Assembly (NCBI GenBank): GCA_023954355.1
Contig: JAMLID010000033.1
Span: forward strand, 1-33,682
Reading direction: 5' to 3'
Length of the DNA: 33,682 bases
From: Oligoflexia bacterium
GTDB taxonomy: Bacteria > Bdellovibrionota > UBA1018 > CAIPTA01
Under the pieces are notes generated by a model, which was not told the DNA's origin, ran no database searches, and saw only the letters and a program-made list of their open reading frames with translations. Position 1 is the first letter of the stretch. Every line of letters starts with the position of its first letter. Made by a program: the position numbers and the translations under genes. Shown in pieces: positions 24,684 to 32,343 of this stretch.

Positions 24684-25985
24684 ATGTCAGAGCAAAAACC
24701 TTTAGTAGAAATGAAAAGCGTAAAAATGTCTTATCGTTTAAGCTCGGGTACCTCTGTATCTGTATTGGAAGACTTTAATTTAACGCTTCATCCTGGAGAA
24801 ATTGTTGCCCTTTTAGGTGCTTCTGGAGCTGGCAAAAGCACAACATTGAAACTCATGAGTGGATTGCTTCGTTCAGAAGCAGGAGAAATTTATTCAAATG
24901 GTCAAAAGTTAGAAGGGCTCAATCGAGAGCTATCTATTGTATTTCAAGAATCATCTCTGTTTCCGTGGCTAACGGTAGCTGAAAATATTGAGTTTGGGCT
25001 TTTCCCCCAAGGATATAGCTTACGAACTAGAAGACAAAGAGTGTCTGAGGCGATTGACTTAGTGGGTCTTGAAGGGTTTGAAGAAGCATATCCCAGAGAA
25101 CTTTCTGGAGGAATGAAGCAACGAGTGGCCATTGCAAGGGCTCTGGCAATGAATCCAAAAGTACTAGGAATGGATGAGCCCTTTTCTGCCTTAGATGTTT
25201 TAACTGCAGATACTCTAAGGGGAGAAGTTTTAGAAATATGGCAGAGAAAAACCTCAAAACTTAAAGGAATACTTTTCATAACACATGACATAGTTGAGGC
25301 GGTATCTATGGCGAATCGGATCATAGTTTTAGGAGCTCCGCCGAAAAATGTGAAGGCTGATATTTTAAATCCATTGGCTTTTCCTCGAGATGAGAACTCT
25401 TGGCAGTTTAATCAGCTAGTACGCAAAATACATTCTGTATTATCAGATAGTATTTTAGGCGATGACGATAATTCTAATGCGCAAAATCAAGCCGCTTTAT
25501 GGGTTTTACCTCCTGTACCTATTGCTGATGTGATCGGACTAACCGAGTTACTAGTAGATTATAAAGGGCAGCTTGATATTTTTGAATTACCTCGTTTAAT
25601 TGAAAAAGATTTTTCTGAAGCACTAACAGCAGTTAAGGCTGCTGAGTTAATTGGCTTTGTTGATACCCCCTATCAGAAGGTGATTCTTACACGTTTAGGG
25701 CAAGGGATAGCTCATGGAGATGTAAATCAGAGAAAAGAAGCCATTAATACCCAGTTAAAATCACTAAGAATTGTAAAAATGGTGATTGAGCTTTTACAAA
25801 ACCAAGAAGAAGTAGCTCTTCCTTATTCGAAAATGATCGAGTGGTTGCAAGAAAAGCAACCTGCTGTGAACGCACAATCTGCTTTGGATACCCTAATTGA
25901 TTGGGGGCGATACGGTGGTTTGTTTCGTTATAATTCTGACGAAGAAATGCTTTCGCTAGAAGAAGATCACCCTACTGTCTTGTAA
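24684..25985 (+). CDS. ABC transporter ATP-binding protein with C-terminal AAA-associated domain
   Basis: ATPase partner of the preceding permease. The nucleotide-binding domain (about 8-235) has Walker A GASGAGKST (45-53), Q-loop VFQESS, signature LSGGM (140-144), Walker B VLGMDEP (160-166) and the switch H201 in FITHD, all intact. The family phrase VFQESSLFPWLTVAENIEFGL is typical of NitT/TauT ATPases. After a linker comes a second domain (about 275-420) resembling the AAA_assoc_C domain found at the end of some of these ATPases (DIFELPRLIEKDFSEALTAVKAAELIGFVD, LTRLGQGIA). It may regulate the transporter. Starts at the base after the permease stop (TAAATG), so it is translated by coupling. 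Substrate unknown. Confidence 0.92.
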   Translation: MSEQKPLVEMKSVKMSYRLSSGTSVSVLEDFNLTLHPGEIVALLGASGAGKSTTLKLMSGLLRSEAGEIYSNGQKLEGLNRELSIVFQESSLFPWLTVAENIEFGLFPQGYSLRTRRQRVSEAIDLVGLEGFEEAYPRELSGGMKQRVAIARALAMNPKVLGMDEPFSALDVLTADTLRGEVLEIWQRKTSKLKGILFITHDIVEAVSMANRIIVLGAPPKNVKADILNPLAFPRDENSWQFNQLVRKIHSVLSDSILGDDDNSNAQNQAALWVLPPVPIADVIGLTELLVDYKGQLDIFELPRLIEKDFSEALTAVKAAELIGFVDTPYQKVILTRLGQGIAHGDVNQRKEAINTQLKSLRIVKMVIELLQNQEEVALPYSKMIEWLQEKQPAVNAQSALDTLIDWGRYGGLFRYNSDEEMLSLEEDHPTVL

Positions 25986-26091
25986 GACACTGCGCGCAAT
26001 CTGCATTTTTTTCTGCGGTGGTTTTTCCCTTAAGCAAACAGAGAAAAATAGCGTAAAATTAAAGCATTAATCGGTAGATGTGGGGGAAAAA

Positions 26092-28530
26092 ATGCTAGAC
26101 GCGAGTTTTTTAAATATGAGTTGTGGTTTATTGATTGCTTTGTCTTTAGGCTTAGTTTTTTGCTTGGGATTTTTAGGTGCGCCAATTTTTCTTTGGACTT
26201 TAGGCGCTGCAATTATTTTATTTTTAGCAGGTGTTGGTAATGCCATATGGATAGTCTTTGCTCTTATTGCAGTCGTAGCCAATGTACGCCCAATTCGTGC
26301 TCTGCTCATTTCTTCTGTGATTATGAAAATTTTCAAAATTATGGAATTTGTTCCAACGATTTCAGAAACAGAAAGAACGGCCATAGAGGCCGGTGTGGTT
26401 TGGGTAGAGGGTGAGTTGTTTTCAGGAAAGCCCAATTTTAAAAAAATCCTAGCAGAGCCATATCCAGAGCTTAGTGCAGAAGAAAAAGCTTTTATTGATG
26501 GACCTACAGAAAAATTATGTGAAATCATCGACGATTGGAGAATCTGGCAAGATCGTGAAATCCCAAATCATGTATGGGATTTCATGAAGAAAGAAAAATT
26601 TTTAGGGATGATTATTCCTAAAGAGTACGGTGGTCTTGGTTTTTCTGCTCTCTGCCATAGCGAAGTGGTGAAAAAAGTATCTTCTCGTTCTCTACCGGTG
26701 GGAATTTCTGTGATGGTGCCTAACTCTCTTGGGCCTGCTGAATTATTAGTTCATTACGGTACACAAGCACAAAAAGATAAATATCTTCGTCGACTTGCCA
26801 ACGGTGAAGAAATGCCATGTTTTGCACTAACAGAGCCAGGAGCTGGATCAGACGCAGGATCGTTGCTCTCTACTGGAGAAATCATGAAAGCGAGTGATGG
26901 CTCGATTCAGGTAAAGTTAAATTGGGAAAAGCGTTGGATTACCCTAGCAGCAATTTCAACAGTTCTTGGTTTGGCAGTAAGACTTCGTGATCCACAAAAT
27001 ATTTTGGGCAAGGGTGAAGATTTAGGAATTACTTGTTTGTTGATTCCTTCGAATACTCCTGGAGTAGTATTGGGAAAACGTCATGATCCATTAGGAGTAC
27101 CATTCTATAACTGCCCTACTCGCGGTAAGGATGTTATCGTACCAGCAGAAGAATGCATTATTGGCGGAATCGAAGGTGGTGCTGGCAAGGGTTGGAAAAT
27201 GCTTATGGAGTGCCTTGGTGCTGGTAGAGGAATTTCATTACCAGCGCAAAGTACGGGAGGAGCACAACTATGTGCTCAGCTAAGTAGCGCACATTCAGCT
27301 GTTCGTAAACAATTTGGAATGCCTATAGGCAAGTTTGAAGGTGTTGAAGAACATTTGGCTCGCATCGCGGGGAGCGCTTACTTATTAGAAGCAAGTAGAA
27401 GATATACTTGTGGCGCTATAGATAAAGGCATTAAACCGCCTGTGATTACAGCAATTGCTAAATATTGCTCTACAGAAATCATGAGAAAGTGCGTGAACGA
27501 TGCTATGGATATCCTTGGTGGAGCAGGCATCACTCGTGGTCCTAAAAATACTCTTGCTCATGGATATATTTCTATACCTATTGGAATAACAGTTGAAGGT
27601 GCCAATATCTTAACAAGAACGTTGATGATTTTCGGTCAAGGTGCCTTACGTGCGCACCCCTATGCATTTGCCGAAGTGAAAGCGCTTGAAGAAAATAGTC
27701 TAAGTGGCTTTGATAAAGCTTTCTGGGGGCATATCGGTCATGTGGTGAGAAACTTATTTCGCTCTATAGGTCTAAGTTTGAGTAGAGGGCGACTTTCAAT
27801 GGCTCCTTCAGGTGCAGGCCCATTAGCTGTTTATTATAAAAAACTTGCTTGGGCATCGGCCTCTTTTGCGATTTTAGCAGATGTAGCTATGGGGGTATTG
27901 GGTGGTAAGTTAAAGCAAAAAGAAATGCTTACTGGTCGCTTTGCTGATGCTCTATCATGGATGTATTTAGCAAGCGCTACTTTAAGAAGATGGGATGCTG
28001 AGGGTAGAAGAAAAGAAGACTTACCTTATGCGAAATATGCCTTAGAAATGGCTTTGGGAAATATCCAAAGCTCATTTGATGGAATATTTTCAAATTTTCA
28101 GATTCCTGGAGCTACTTGGATTTTTAGAGCTATTTTTGGTCAGTGGAGTCGACTAAACCGATTCTCGGCTGGCCCAAGTGATGCGCAAGCGCAAAAATTG
28201 GCAAGGCTTATTCAAACACCTTGTGAGCAGAGAACCAGAGTCATTGATGGAATATACTTGTCAAAAGATCCAGAGAATGATCATAGAGCGCAACTAGAGA
28301 AGGCTTTAATTACGGTTAAATCTGCAGAAGAAATAGAAAGAAAAGTGAAACGAGCAGTTCGAGAGAAGAAGATTGCAAAAATAAAAGGCGCTAAACTTTT
28401 TCAAGAAGCCTTGGCTAAGGGAGTAATTAATCAAGCCGAGTTTGAGTCTCTTGATAAAGCAGAAAAGCTTCGTTGGGCTTCAATTCAAGTAGATGAGTTC
28501 ACTCTAGAAGAGTACAAAAATCGCGCATGA
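26092..28530 (+). CDS. fadE: Acyl-CoA dehydrogenase FadE
   Basis: FAD enzyme that makes trans-2-enoyl-CoA in the first step of beta-oxidation; this large form is membrane-associated. I start it at the ATG at 26092 (812 residues, close to the 814 of E. coli FadE) because GGGGGA lies 5 bases upstream; a GTG at 26080 is less likely. Two hydrophobic segments at about 10-33 and 37-60 form the N-terminal anchor. The dehydrogenase domain follows: PKEYGGLGFSALCHSEVVKK near 175-195, the flavin-binding CFALTEPGAGSDAGS near 243-257, and a helical C-terminal acyl-CoA dehydrogenase domain with DILGGAGITRGP and the FadE-type extension (DUF1974-like) to the end. Its stop overlaps the uppP start (ATGA). Confidence 0.92.
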   Translation: MLDASFLNMSCGLLIALSLGLVFCLGFLGAPIFLWTLGAAIILFLAGVGNAIWIVFALIAVVANVRPIRALLISSVIMKIFKIMEFVPTISETERTAIEAGVVWVEGELFSGKPNFKKILAEPYPELSAEEKAFIDGPTEKLCEIIDDWRIWQDREIPNHVWDFMKKEKFLGMIIPKEYGGLGFSALCHSEVVKKVSSRSLPVGISVMVPNSLGPAELLVHYGTQAQKDKYLRRLANGEEMPCFALTEPGAGSDAGSLLSTGEIMKASDGSIQVKLNWEKRWITLAAISTVLGLAVRLRDPQNILGKGEDLGITCLLIPSNTPGVVLGKRHDPLGVPFYNCPTRGKDVIVPAEECIIGGIEGGAGKGWKMLMECLGAGRGISLPAQSTGGAQLCAQLSSAHSAVRKQFGMPIGKFEGVEEHLARIAGSAYLLEASRRYTCGAIDKGIKPPVITAIAKYCSTEIMRKCVNDAMDILGGAGITRGPKNTLAHGYISIPIGITVEGANILTRTLMIFGQGALRAHPYAFAEVKALEENSLSGFDKAFWGHIGHVVRNLFRSIGLSLSRGRLSMAPSGAGPLAVYYKKLAWASASFAILADVAMGVLGGKLKQKEMLTGRFADALSWMYLASATLRRWDAEGRRKEDLPYAKYALEMALGNIQSSFDGIFSNFQIPGATWIFRAIFGQWSRLNRFSAGPSDAQAQKLARLIQTPCEQRTRVIDGIYLSKDPENDHRAQLEKALITVKSAEEIERKVKRAVREKKIAKIKGAKLFQEALAKGVINQAEFESLDKAEKLRWASIQVDEFTLEEYKNRA

Positions 28531-29363
28531 ATTCTATCCTATTGGCGGTAATCCTTGGGATTGTAGAAGGTGTGACTGAGTTTTTGCCTGTCTCTTCTAC
28601 TGCACACTTAAGGATTACTCAGTACTATTTGGGAATTTCTCTTGAAGATGAGTTTTGGAAGTTGTTTGCTATTTTTATCCAGCTTGGAGCCATCCTTGCT
28701 GTTGTTGCTATCTATCGTGAAAAATTAAAAACTTTTTTAAAGGAAGCTAGCGAGCAAAAAAGTTTGCTAGCGCTTATAAAACATCCATTGGGGTTGATTG
28801 CGATAGCATTTTTTTGTACTGCGATTCCCGCATTTCTACTTTCTAAGCTTATAGGAGATCACTTAGAGAGTTTATCCATTGTGATTACGTCTCTTGCTGT
28901 TGGTGGCGTAGTAATGATTTTAGTAGATTTGTTTTTTAAGAATGGACCTATCCATTCTATGAAAGAATTAAGTATTTGGAAGGCTGCGTGGATTGGAGTT
29001 GTACAAGTTCTTTCTGCGGTTTTTCCTGGTACATCTAGATCTATGAGTACCATTGCTGCTGGTCAAGTTGTTGGCCTTAGTCGTTCTTTGGCTCTAGAGT
29101 TTTCATTTTTCGTATCAATTCCCGTAATGGTAGCAGCGACTAGCTACGATTTACTAAAGTATATAAAGTCTAGCTCTCTACCGCTGACACAAGTACTAAA
29201 TGCCGAGCAAGCATCTGCATTAGCGGTTGGCTTTATTGTATCGTATATTGTGGCCTTTGCTGTTATCCGCTGGTTTTTACAGTTTGTAAAAAAATATGGC
29301 TTTTTTTGGTTTGGTCTCTATCGAATTTTCTTAGCGATTTTTCTTTTTTTACAACTACACTAA
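28527..29363 (+). CDS. uppP: Undecaprenyl-diphosphatase UppP (BacA)
   Basis: Polytopic inner-membrane phosphatase that removes one phosphate from undecaprenyl diphosphate and so recycles the lipid carrier for peptidoglycan and other polymers; overexpression is known to give bacitracin resistance. The 278-residue protein has both catalytic regions of the family: EGVTEFLPVSSTAHL at 14-28 (with Glu, Ser and His) and PGTSRSMSTIAAGQVVGLSR near 166-185, with the conserved Arg. About eight hydrophobic helices. It overlaps fadE by 4 bases, so it is coupled to a functionally unrelated gene. After it come 26 bases with no poly-T terminator, then the convergent HU/IHF gene. Confidence 0.96.
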   Translation: MNSILLAVILGIVEGVTEFLPVSSTAHLRITQYYLGISLEDEFWKLFAIFIQLGAILAVVAIYREKLKTFLKEASEQKSLLALIKHPLGLIAIAFFCTAIPAFLLSKLIGDHLESLSIVITSLAVGGVVMILVDLFFKNGPIHSMKELSIWKAAWIGVVQVLSAVFPGTSRSMSTIAAGQVVGLSRSLALEFSFFVSIPVMVAATSYDLLKYIKSSSLPLTQVLNAEQASALAVGFIVSYIVAFAVIRWFLQFVKKYGFFWFGLYRIFLAIFLFLQLH

Positions 29364-29389
29364 TGTAGTGACACTCCAATGATTAAAAA

Positions 29390-29683
29390 CTATGGTTGGC
29401 GATTTTGAGGATAATCCACCATCTCTTTTAGTTCTTTTCCTACTTTGAAAAAAGGTACTCTTTTCGGAGCAACATTTACTACTTGTCCAGTTTTTGGGTT
29501 TCTTCCTTGATAAGCGCCATATTCGCGATTAACAAAAGATCCAAAGCCTCGAATCTCGATACGATCATTATTTTTCAATGCATTGATCATCATGTCGAAT
29601 ACAAGATTTACAATGATTTCTGCTTGTTTATGTTGGAACTTTGCTTTTTCTGCGATGATGTTTACCAAGTCTGCTTTTGTCAT
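29390..29683 (-). CDS. HU/IHF-family DNA-bending protein
   Basis: Small basic nucleoid protein of the HU/IHF superfamily, acting as a dimer that bends DNA. The 97 residues include a helical body (MTKADLVNIIAEKAKFQHKQ, VNLVFDMMINALKNNDRIEIRGFGSF) and an arm with GRNPKTG, whose proline intercalates into DNA, then VAPKRVPFFKVGKELKEMV. The arm phrase and KRVPFFK are closer to IHF-type subunits than to HU, so it may be an IHF alpha or beta homologue; I cannot choose. GGGGAG precedes the ATG. The upstream interval has an extended -10 promoter and a palindrome that could be an operator. Divergent from the second HU/IHF gene. Confidence 0.93.
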   Translation of the reverse strand: MTKADLVNIIAEKAKFQHKQAEIIVNLVFDMMINALKNNDRIEIRGFGSFVNREYGAYQGRNPKTGQVVNVAPKRVPFFKVGKELKEMVDYPQNRQP

Positions 29684-29704
29684 GAATACTCACTCCCCCA
29701 ATAG

Positions 29705-29724
29705 TTCTACTCAATTGAGCAGAA
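29705..29724. promoter_or_regulatory. Palindromic operator candidate upstream of the HU/IHF gene
   Basis: A 20-base inverted repeat, centre CTCAATTGAG (10 bases perfect), flanked by TTCTA on the left and CAGAA on the right, so 9 of 10 pairs match. It lies 22-41 bases before the minus-strand HU/IHF ATG and just downstream of its predicted transcription start. Binding partner unknown; a self-regulation or repressor site is possible. Confidence 0.4.
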
Positions 29725-29734
29725 TTCTTCTTTA

Positions 29735-29743
29735 ATTTTAGCA
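29735..29743 (-). promoter_or_regulatory. Extended -10 promoter of the minus-strand HU/IHF gene
   Basis: On the minus strand TGC-TAAAAT (29743-29735) matches the extended -10 form TGnTATAAT with one mismatch. No good -35 box is seen. Transcription would start near 29728, leaving a leader of about 45 bases that contains the palindrome. Confidence 0.45.
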
Positions 29744-29770
29744 CTCTTCCATTCGTCCACAACAAAAACC

Positions 29771-29800
29771 TCCACACGTTTTCGGAATTGGTGTTAAAAT
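29771..29800 (+). promoter_or_regulatory. Predicted promoter of the plus-strand HU/IHF gene, placed for a leaderless mRNA
   Basis: TCCACA (29771-29776), 18-base spacer, TAAAAT (29795-29800), then 7 bases to the ATG at 29808. The -10 box matches 5 of 6 and the -35 box 4 of 6 consensus positions. There is no Shine-Dalgarno before the gene. Confidence 0.4.
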
Positions 29801-29807
29801 TTTGCTT

Positions 29808-30092
29808 ATGAACAAATCAGATCTGATTGAAAAAATTACGAGAGATCTAAAAATAGAAAAACATACCGTTGAGCGTGTGATAAGTTCTTTTACTCATATT
29901 GTGATGGACTCTTTAGCAAAGGGCGAAGAAATTAAAATTATGGATTTTGGTACTTTTTATGTTTCTCAGCACAAAGAGCGTAAAGGATACGACCCAGCAA
30001 AGAAAAAAGATGTTTTACTAAAAGCGCTTAAGATGCCAAGGTTTCGAGCTGGTAAAGAACTTAAAAGTAGGATTAATACGAAATCAAAATAG
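29808..30092 (+). CDS. HU/IHF-family DNA-binding protein, divergent arm
   Basis: I start this gene at the ATG at 29808 (94 residues), not at the TTG two codons earlier. The body matches the HU/IHF fold (MNKSDLIEKITRDLKIEKHTVERVISSF, EEIKIMDFGTFYVSQHKERKG), but the DNA-contact arm reads GYDPAKKKDV where canonical members have GRNPKTGE, keeping only the intercalating proline. The tail PRFRAGKELKSRIN fits the family. So it likely bends DNA but may differ in site preference from the neighbour at 29390. No ribosome site; a -10 box ends 7 bases upstream. It is convergent with the MgtC-like gene, 7 bases between stops. Confidence 0.88.
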   Translation: MNKSDLIEKITRDLKIEKHTVERVISSFTHIVMDSLAKGEEIKIMDFGTFYVSQHKERKGYDPAKKKDVLLKALKMPRFRAGKELKSRINTKSK

Positions 30093-30099
30093 CAGTTGC

Positions 30100-30816
30100 T
30101 TATGAAACAACTACATTAATTCTCTCCACTGAGGGTACACCCCATAGAGCAGCTTGGATTCTCAGGTGTCTAGATTCTGGAGCAAAATAACGAACGCGTA
30201 TAGAGCATTCTCCGTCTCCATTTTCATCCACTTGAAGCTTTGTAAGTTCTAAATCACCTTGTTTAAAAGCCGACATTACTTCTGATCGAGATTTTGTATG
30301 ATTACCAGATAGGTAGATTGTTAATTCATAGCACTGAAGTTTACCTAGAAGTCTGTTATCGACCTTAGAAAGAATACTAAGAGTGAAAAAAACAGTAACG
30401 GTAAAAATAGTTGCCATTATGGGGTATCCTAATCCGATGCAAACACCAATAGCTGCAACAACCCATACGGTGGCTGCACTTGTGAGTCCGCTTACTGCCC
30501 CCCCACTTTGTATAATCATTCCTCCGCCTAGAAATCCGATTCCTGAAACTATTTGCGCTGCTATTCTTCCGGGATCTCCAGGGCGGCCAGGGTCAGCTGT
30601 TTCGGTTATAATTACAGATAGAGAAGTAAATAAAACAGCCCCTAAGCAGATTAAAATATTTGTACGTAATCCGGCTGGCTTATGCTTAAGTTCTCTTTCT
30701 AGTCCAATGACACCACCGCAGATAATAGATAAGACAACTTTGAAGCCAATGGGAAGCCAATATGTGCCTAATGAATTCCACTCAGTTTGTCCAACTATCA
30801 TTTGTACAAAGGTCAT
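30100..30816 (-). CDS. MgtC/SapB family membrane protein
   Basis: Inner-membrane protein of the MgtC/SapB family, whose members affect magnesium stress survival, ATP synthase activity or virulence in pathogens; many others are uncharacterised. I use the ATG at 30816 (238 residues); an open frame continues to 30867 but adds basic, non-conserved residues. Landmarks: VIGLERELKHKPAGLRTNIL, IVSGIGFLGGGMIIQ and VSGLTSAATVWVVAAIGVCIGLGY, which form the four to five helices of the conserved domain (about 20-145). A cytoplasmic C-terminal domain (about 160-238) is like the ACT-type tail of full-length MgtC-like proteins. A GAGG lies about 10 bases before the ATG. Lies 57 bases after the GT-C-like gene on the same strand, possibly in the same transcript. 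Confidence 0.88.
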   Translation of the reverse strand: MTFVQMIVGQTEWNSLGTYWLPIGFKVVLSIICGGVIGLERELKHKPAGLRTNILICLGAVLFTSLSVIITETADPGRPGDPGRIAAQIVSGIGFLGGGMIIQSGGAVSGLTSAATVWVVAAIGVCIGLGYPIMATIFTVTVFFTLSILSKVDNRLLGKLQCYELTIYLSGNHTKSRSEVMSAFKQGDLELTKLQVDENGDGECSIRVRYFAPESRHLRIQAALWGVPSVERINVVVS

Positions 30817-30873
30817 GCGCAACCGCCTCTTACATTTAAGACTCTCTCTTTTCTGGCAAAAAACCAAGGAATT

Positions 30874-32343
30874 TTAATTTTTTATCGGCCAGAAACGATC
30901 AGTGGAATAAATCCAATGAATGGCTTTGCTTCTATCTAATATTTCTTCATTGACCGAGTCGTCTGGGTCTAGTTTAGGTAGCGCTAATGCTTCTGGCAGG
31001 CTTTCTTTATCTATGAAGATAGAGTTTGAGCCAGCAAATAAACTTAGCCCGGGGCTTAGAAATACTGAAGTCAAAAAATGGTGTCCACTTTTTCTCATTC
31101 GTAAGCTTAAGTCTTCGATGATTATAGATACTCCTAATGGGGTGTTTAGTTCTTGTCGAACAGCAGCTGTAATAACATTTTTTACAGTTTTACTCTCTCG
31201 ATGCATATAGGTGCCGTAATGTTCGATATTGCTAAAAGAGCCAAAGAAAAAGAAAATCGGTAGAATAATTGGCAATACGCTATTTACATAATTTTGTGTT
31301 TTTTTGAAATTGAGAGCGAAATTTTCTTTATAAAAATCAAGATAAAGCAAAGGCGATAGTACTATAAATATGCCAAGAAAAGCAGAGTATTCCATTGCCA
31401 TGTTTTTGCTAAATGGTGCGATGGTAAGCGTTGCTATACTGGTGCCTATAAAATAAAACAAGTATAGAAGTTTTCGTCTTTTAAAATAAATGAATACGCT
31501 AAATAGAAAGGTTATGAGTAAATAAATAAGCCCAATTTTATTTACTAAGCTTAGTTGATTCAATTCTGTAAGATGAAAAACCCCTGCTCTAGCATAAAAA
31601 AATTGTGTAAAATACGAAATAGCATTCCAAAAAGTGGCATTAAGCGTAAAGTTGAAACTTTCAATTCTTCCACTTTCATATAATGGAAAAATATAATAGG
31701 CACTAAAAATAAGAGCTAAGATAGGTGCTCCCCAGGCTACTTTTTTATGTTGATACCAAGCAATAAGCATCCAAAAAATAAAAATAATAACTTGAGTTTC
31801 TCGTGAAAGTATAGAAAACCAAAAACATATTCCCATAAGAAGAGCGGTATATTTTTTTAATGGATTGAATGCTAAGAGCAAAACAAGAAGAGAAAAGAAA
31901 ATCCCTGTAGTGGTGTGCATAGCACATAACCAATATACTGGCTGAACATGGCAAGAGAGCATTAAAAAACTAGAACCAATAGCAATTGACCAAAGACGAG
32001 AGGAAAAAAATTTATAAGAAAATAGAGCTAAAAGTAATCCATTTGATAAGAAAAGGAGAGAATTTACAGTTCTATAAATATAGATAGGATCAGCTTTAAT
32101 CAGTAGAGGTATTCCAAAGAAAAAATCTTTAAGTGGGCGTGCTACACCAAAATCATCTTGCCTTCTTATTAAAAGATAAAAAATATCAATAATGGAAAGA
32201 TTTCCTTTATTCATAATCCAAGAGTCTTCACGTAAATACCATGTGTCAAAAGATAGTCCCCAAAGATTAAAGAGAAGAACACAAGACATCCCGATAAGAA
32301 AGGCACAAAGAAAGTCTTCTAGATAAGTAAGTTTAAAGCTCAT
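30874..32343 (-). CDS. Polytopic membrane protein, possibly GT-C-type glycosyltransferase
   Basis: The 489-residue protein has about eleven hydrophobic helices between 10 and 365 and a soluble C-terminal domain of about 110 residues. Shortly after the first helix there is an acidic loop motif (WYLREDSWIM near 35-44), a feature of GT-C-fold enzymes that use lipid-phosphate sugar donors, and a second loop contains RQDDFGVARPLKDFFF. I do not recognise the exact family, so glycosyltransferase is only a suggestion. Its ATG overlaps the end of the PDZ-protein gene by 11 bases, and GGA lies upstream, so the two are translated as a coupled pair and may work together in the envelope. Confidence 0.6.
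   Translation of the reverse strand: MSFKLTYLEDFLCAFLIGMSCVLLFNLWGLSFDTWYLREDSWIMNKGNLSIIDIFYLLIRRQDDFGVARPLKDFFFGIPLLIKADPIYIYRTVNSLLFLSNGLLLALFSYKFFSSRLWSIAIGSSFLMLSCHVQPVYWLCAMHTTTGIFFSLLVLLLAFNPLKKYTALLMGICFWFSILSRETQVIIFIFWMLIAWYQHKKVAWGAPILALIFSAYYIFPLYESGRIESFNFTLNATFWNAISYFTQFFYARAGVFHLTELNQLSLVNKIGLIYLLITFLFSVFIYFKRRKLLYLFYFIGTSIATLTIAPFSKNMAMEYSAFLGIFIVLSPLLYLDFYKENFALNFKKTQNYVNSVLPIILPIFFFFGSFSNIEHYGTYMHRESKTVKNVITAAVRQELNTPLGVSIIIEDLSLRMRKSGHHFLTSVFLSPGLSLFAGSNSIFIDKESLPEALALPKLDPDDSVNEEILDRSKAIHWIYSTDRFWPIKN

Noticed and set aside
26030..26528. Open frames on the minus strand opposite the start of fadE
   Set aside because: Low-complexity translations of the fadE membrane segment; no ribosome site or family features.
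29357..29374. ACTACACTAATGTAGT hairpin at the uppP stop as a terminator
   Set aside because: Six-base AT-rich stem with no following T run.
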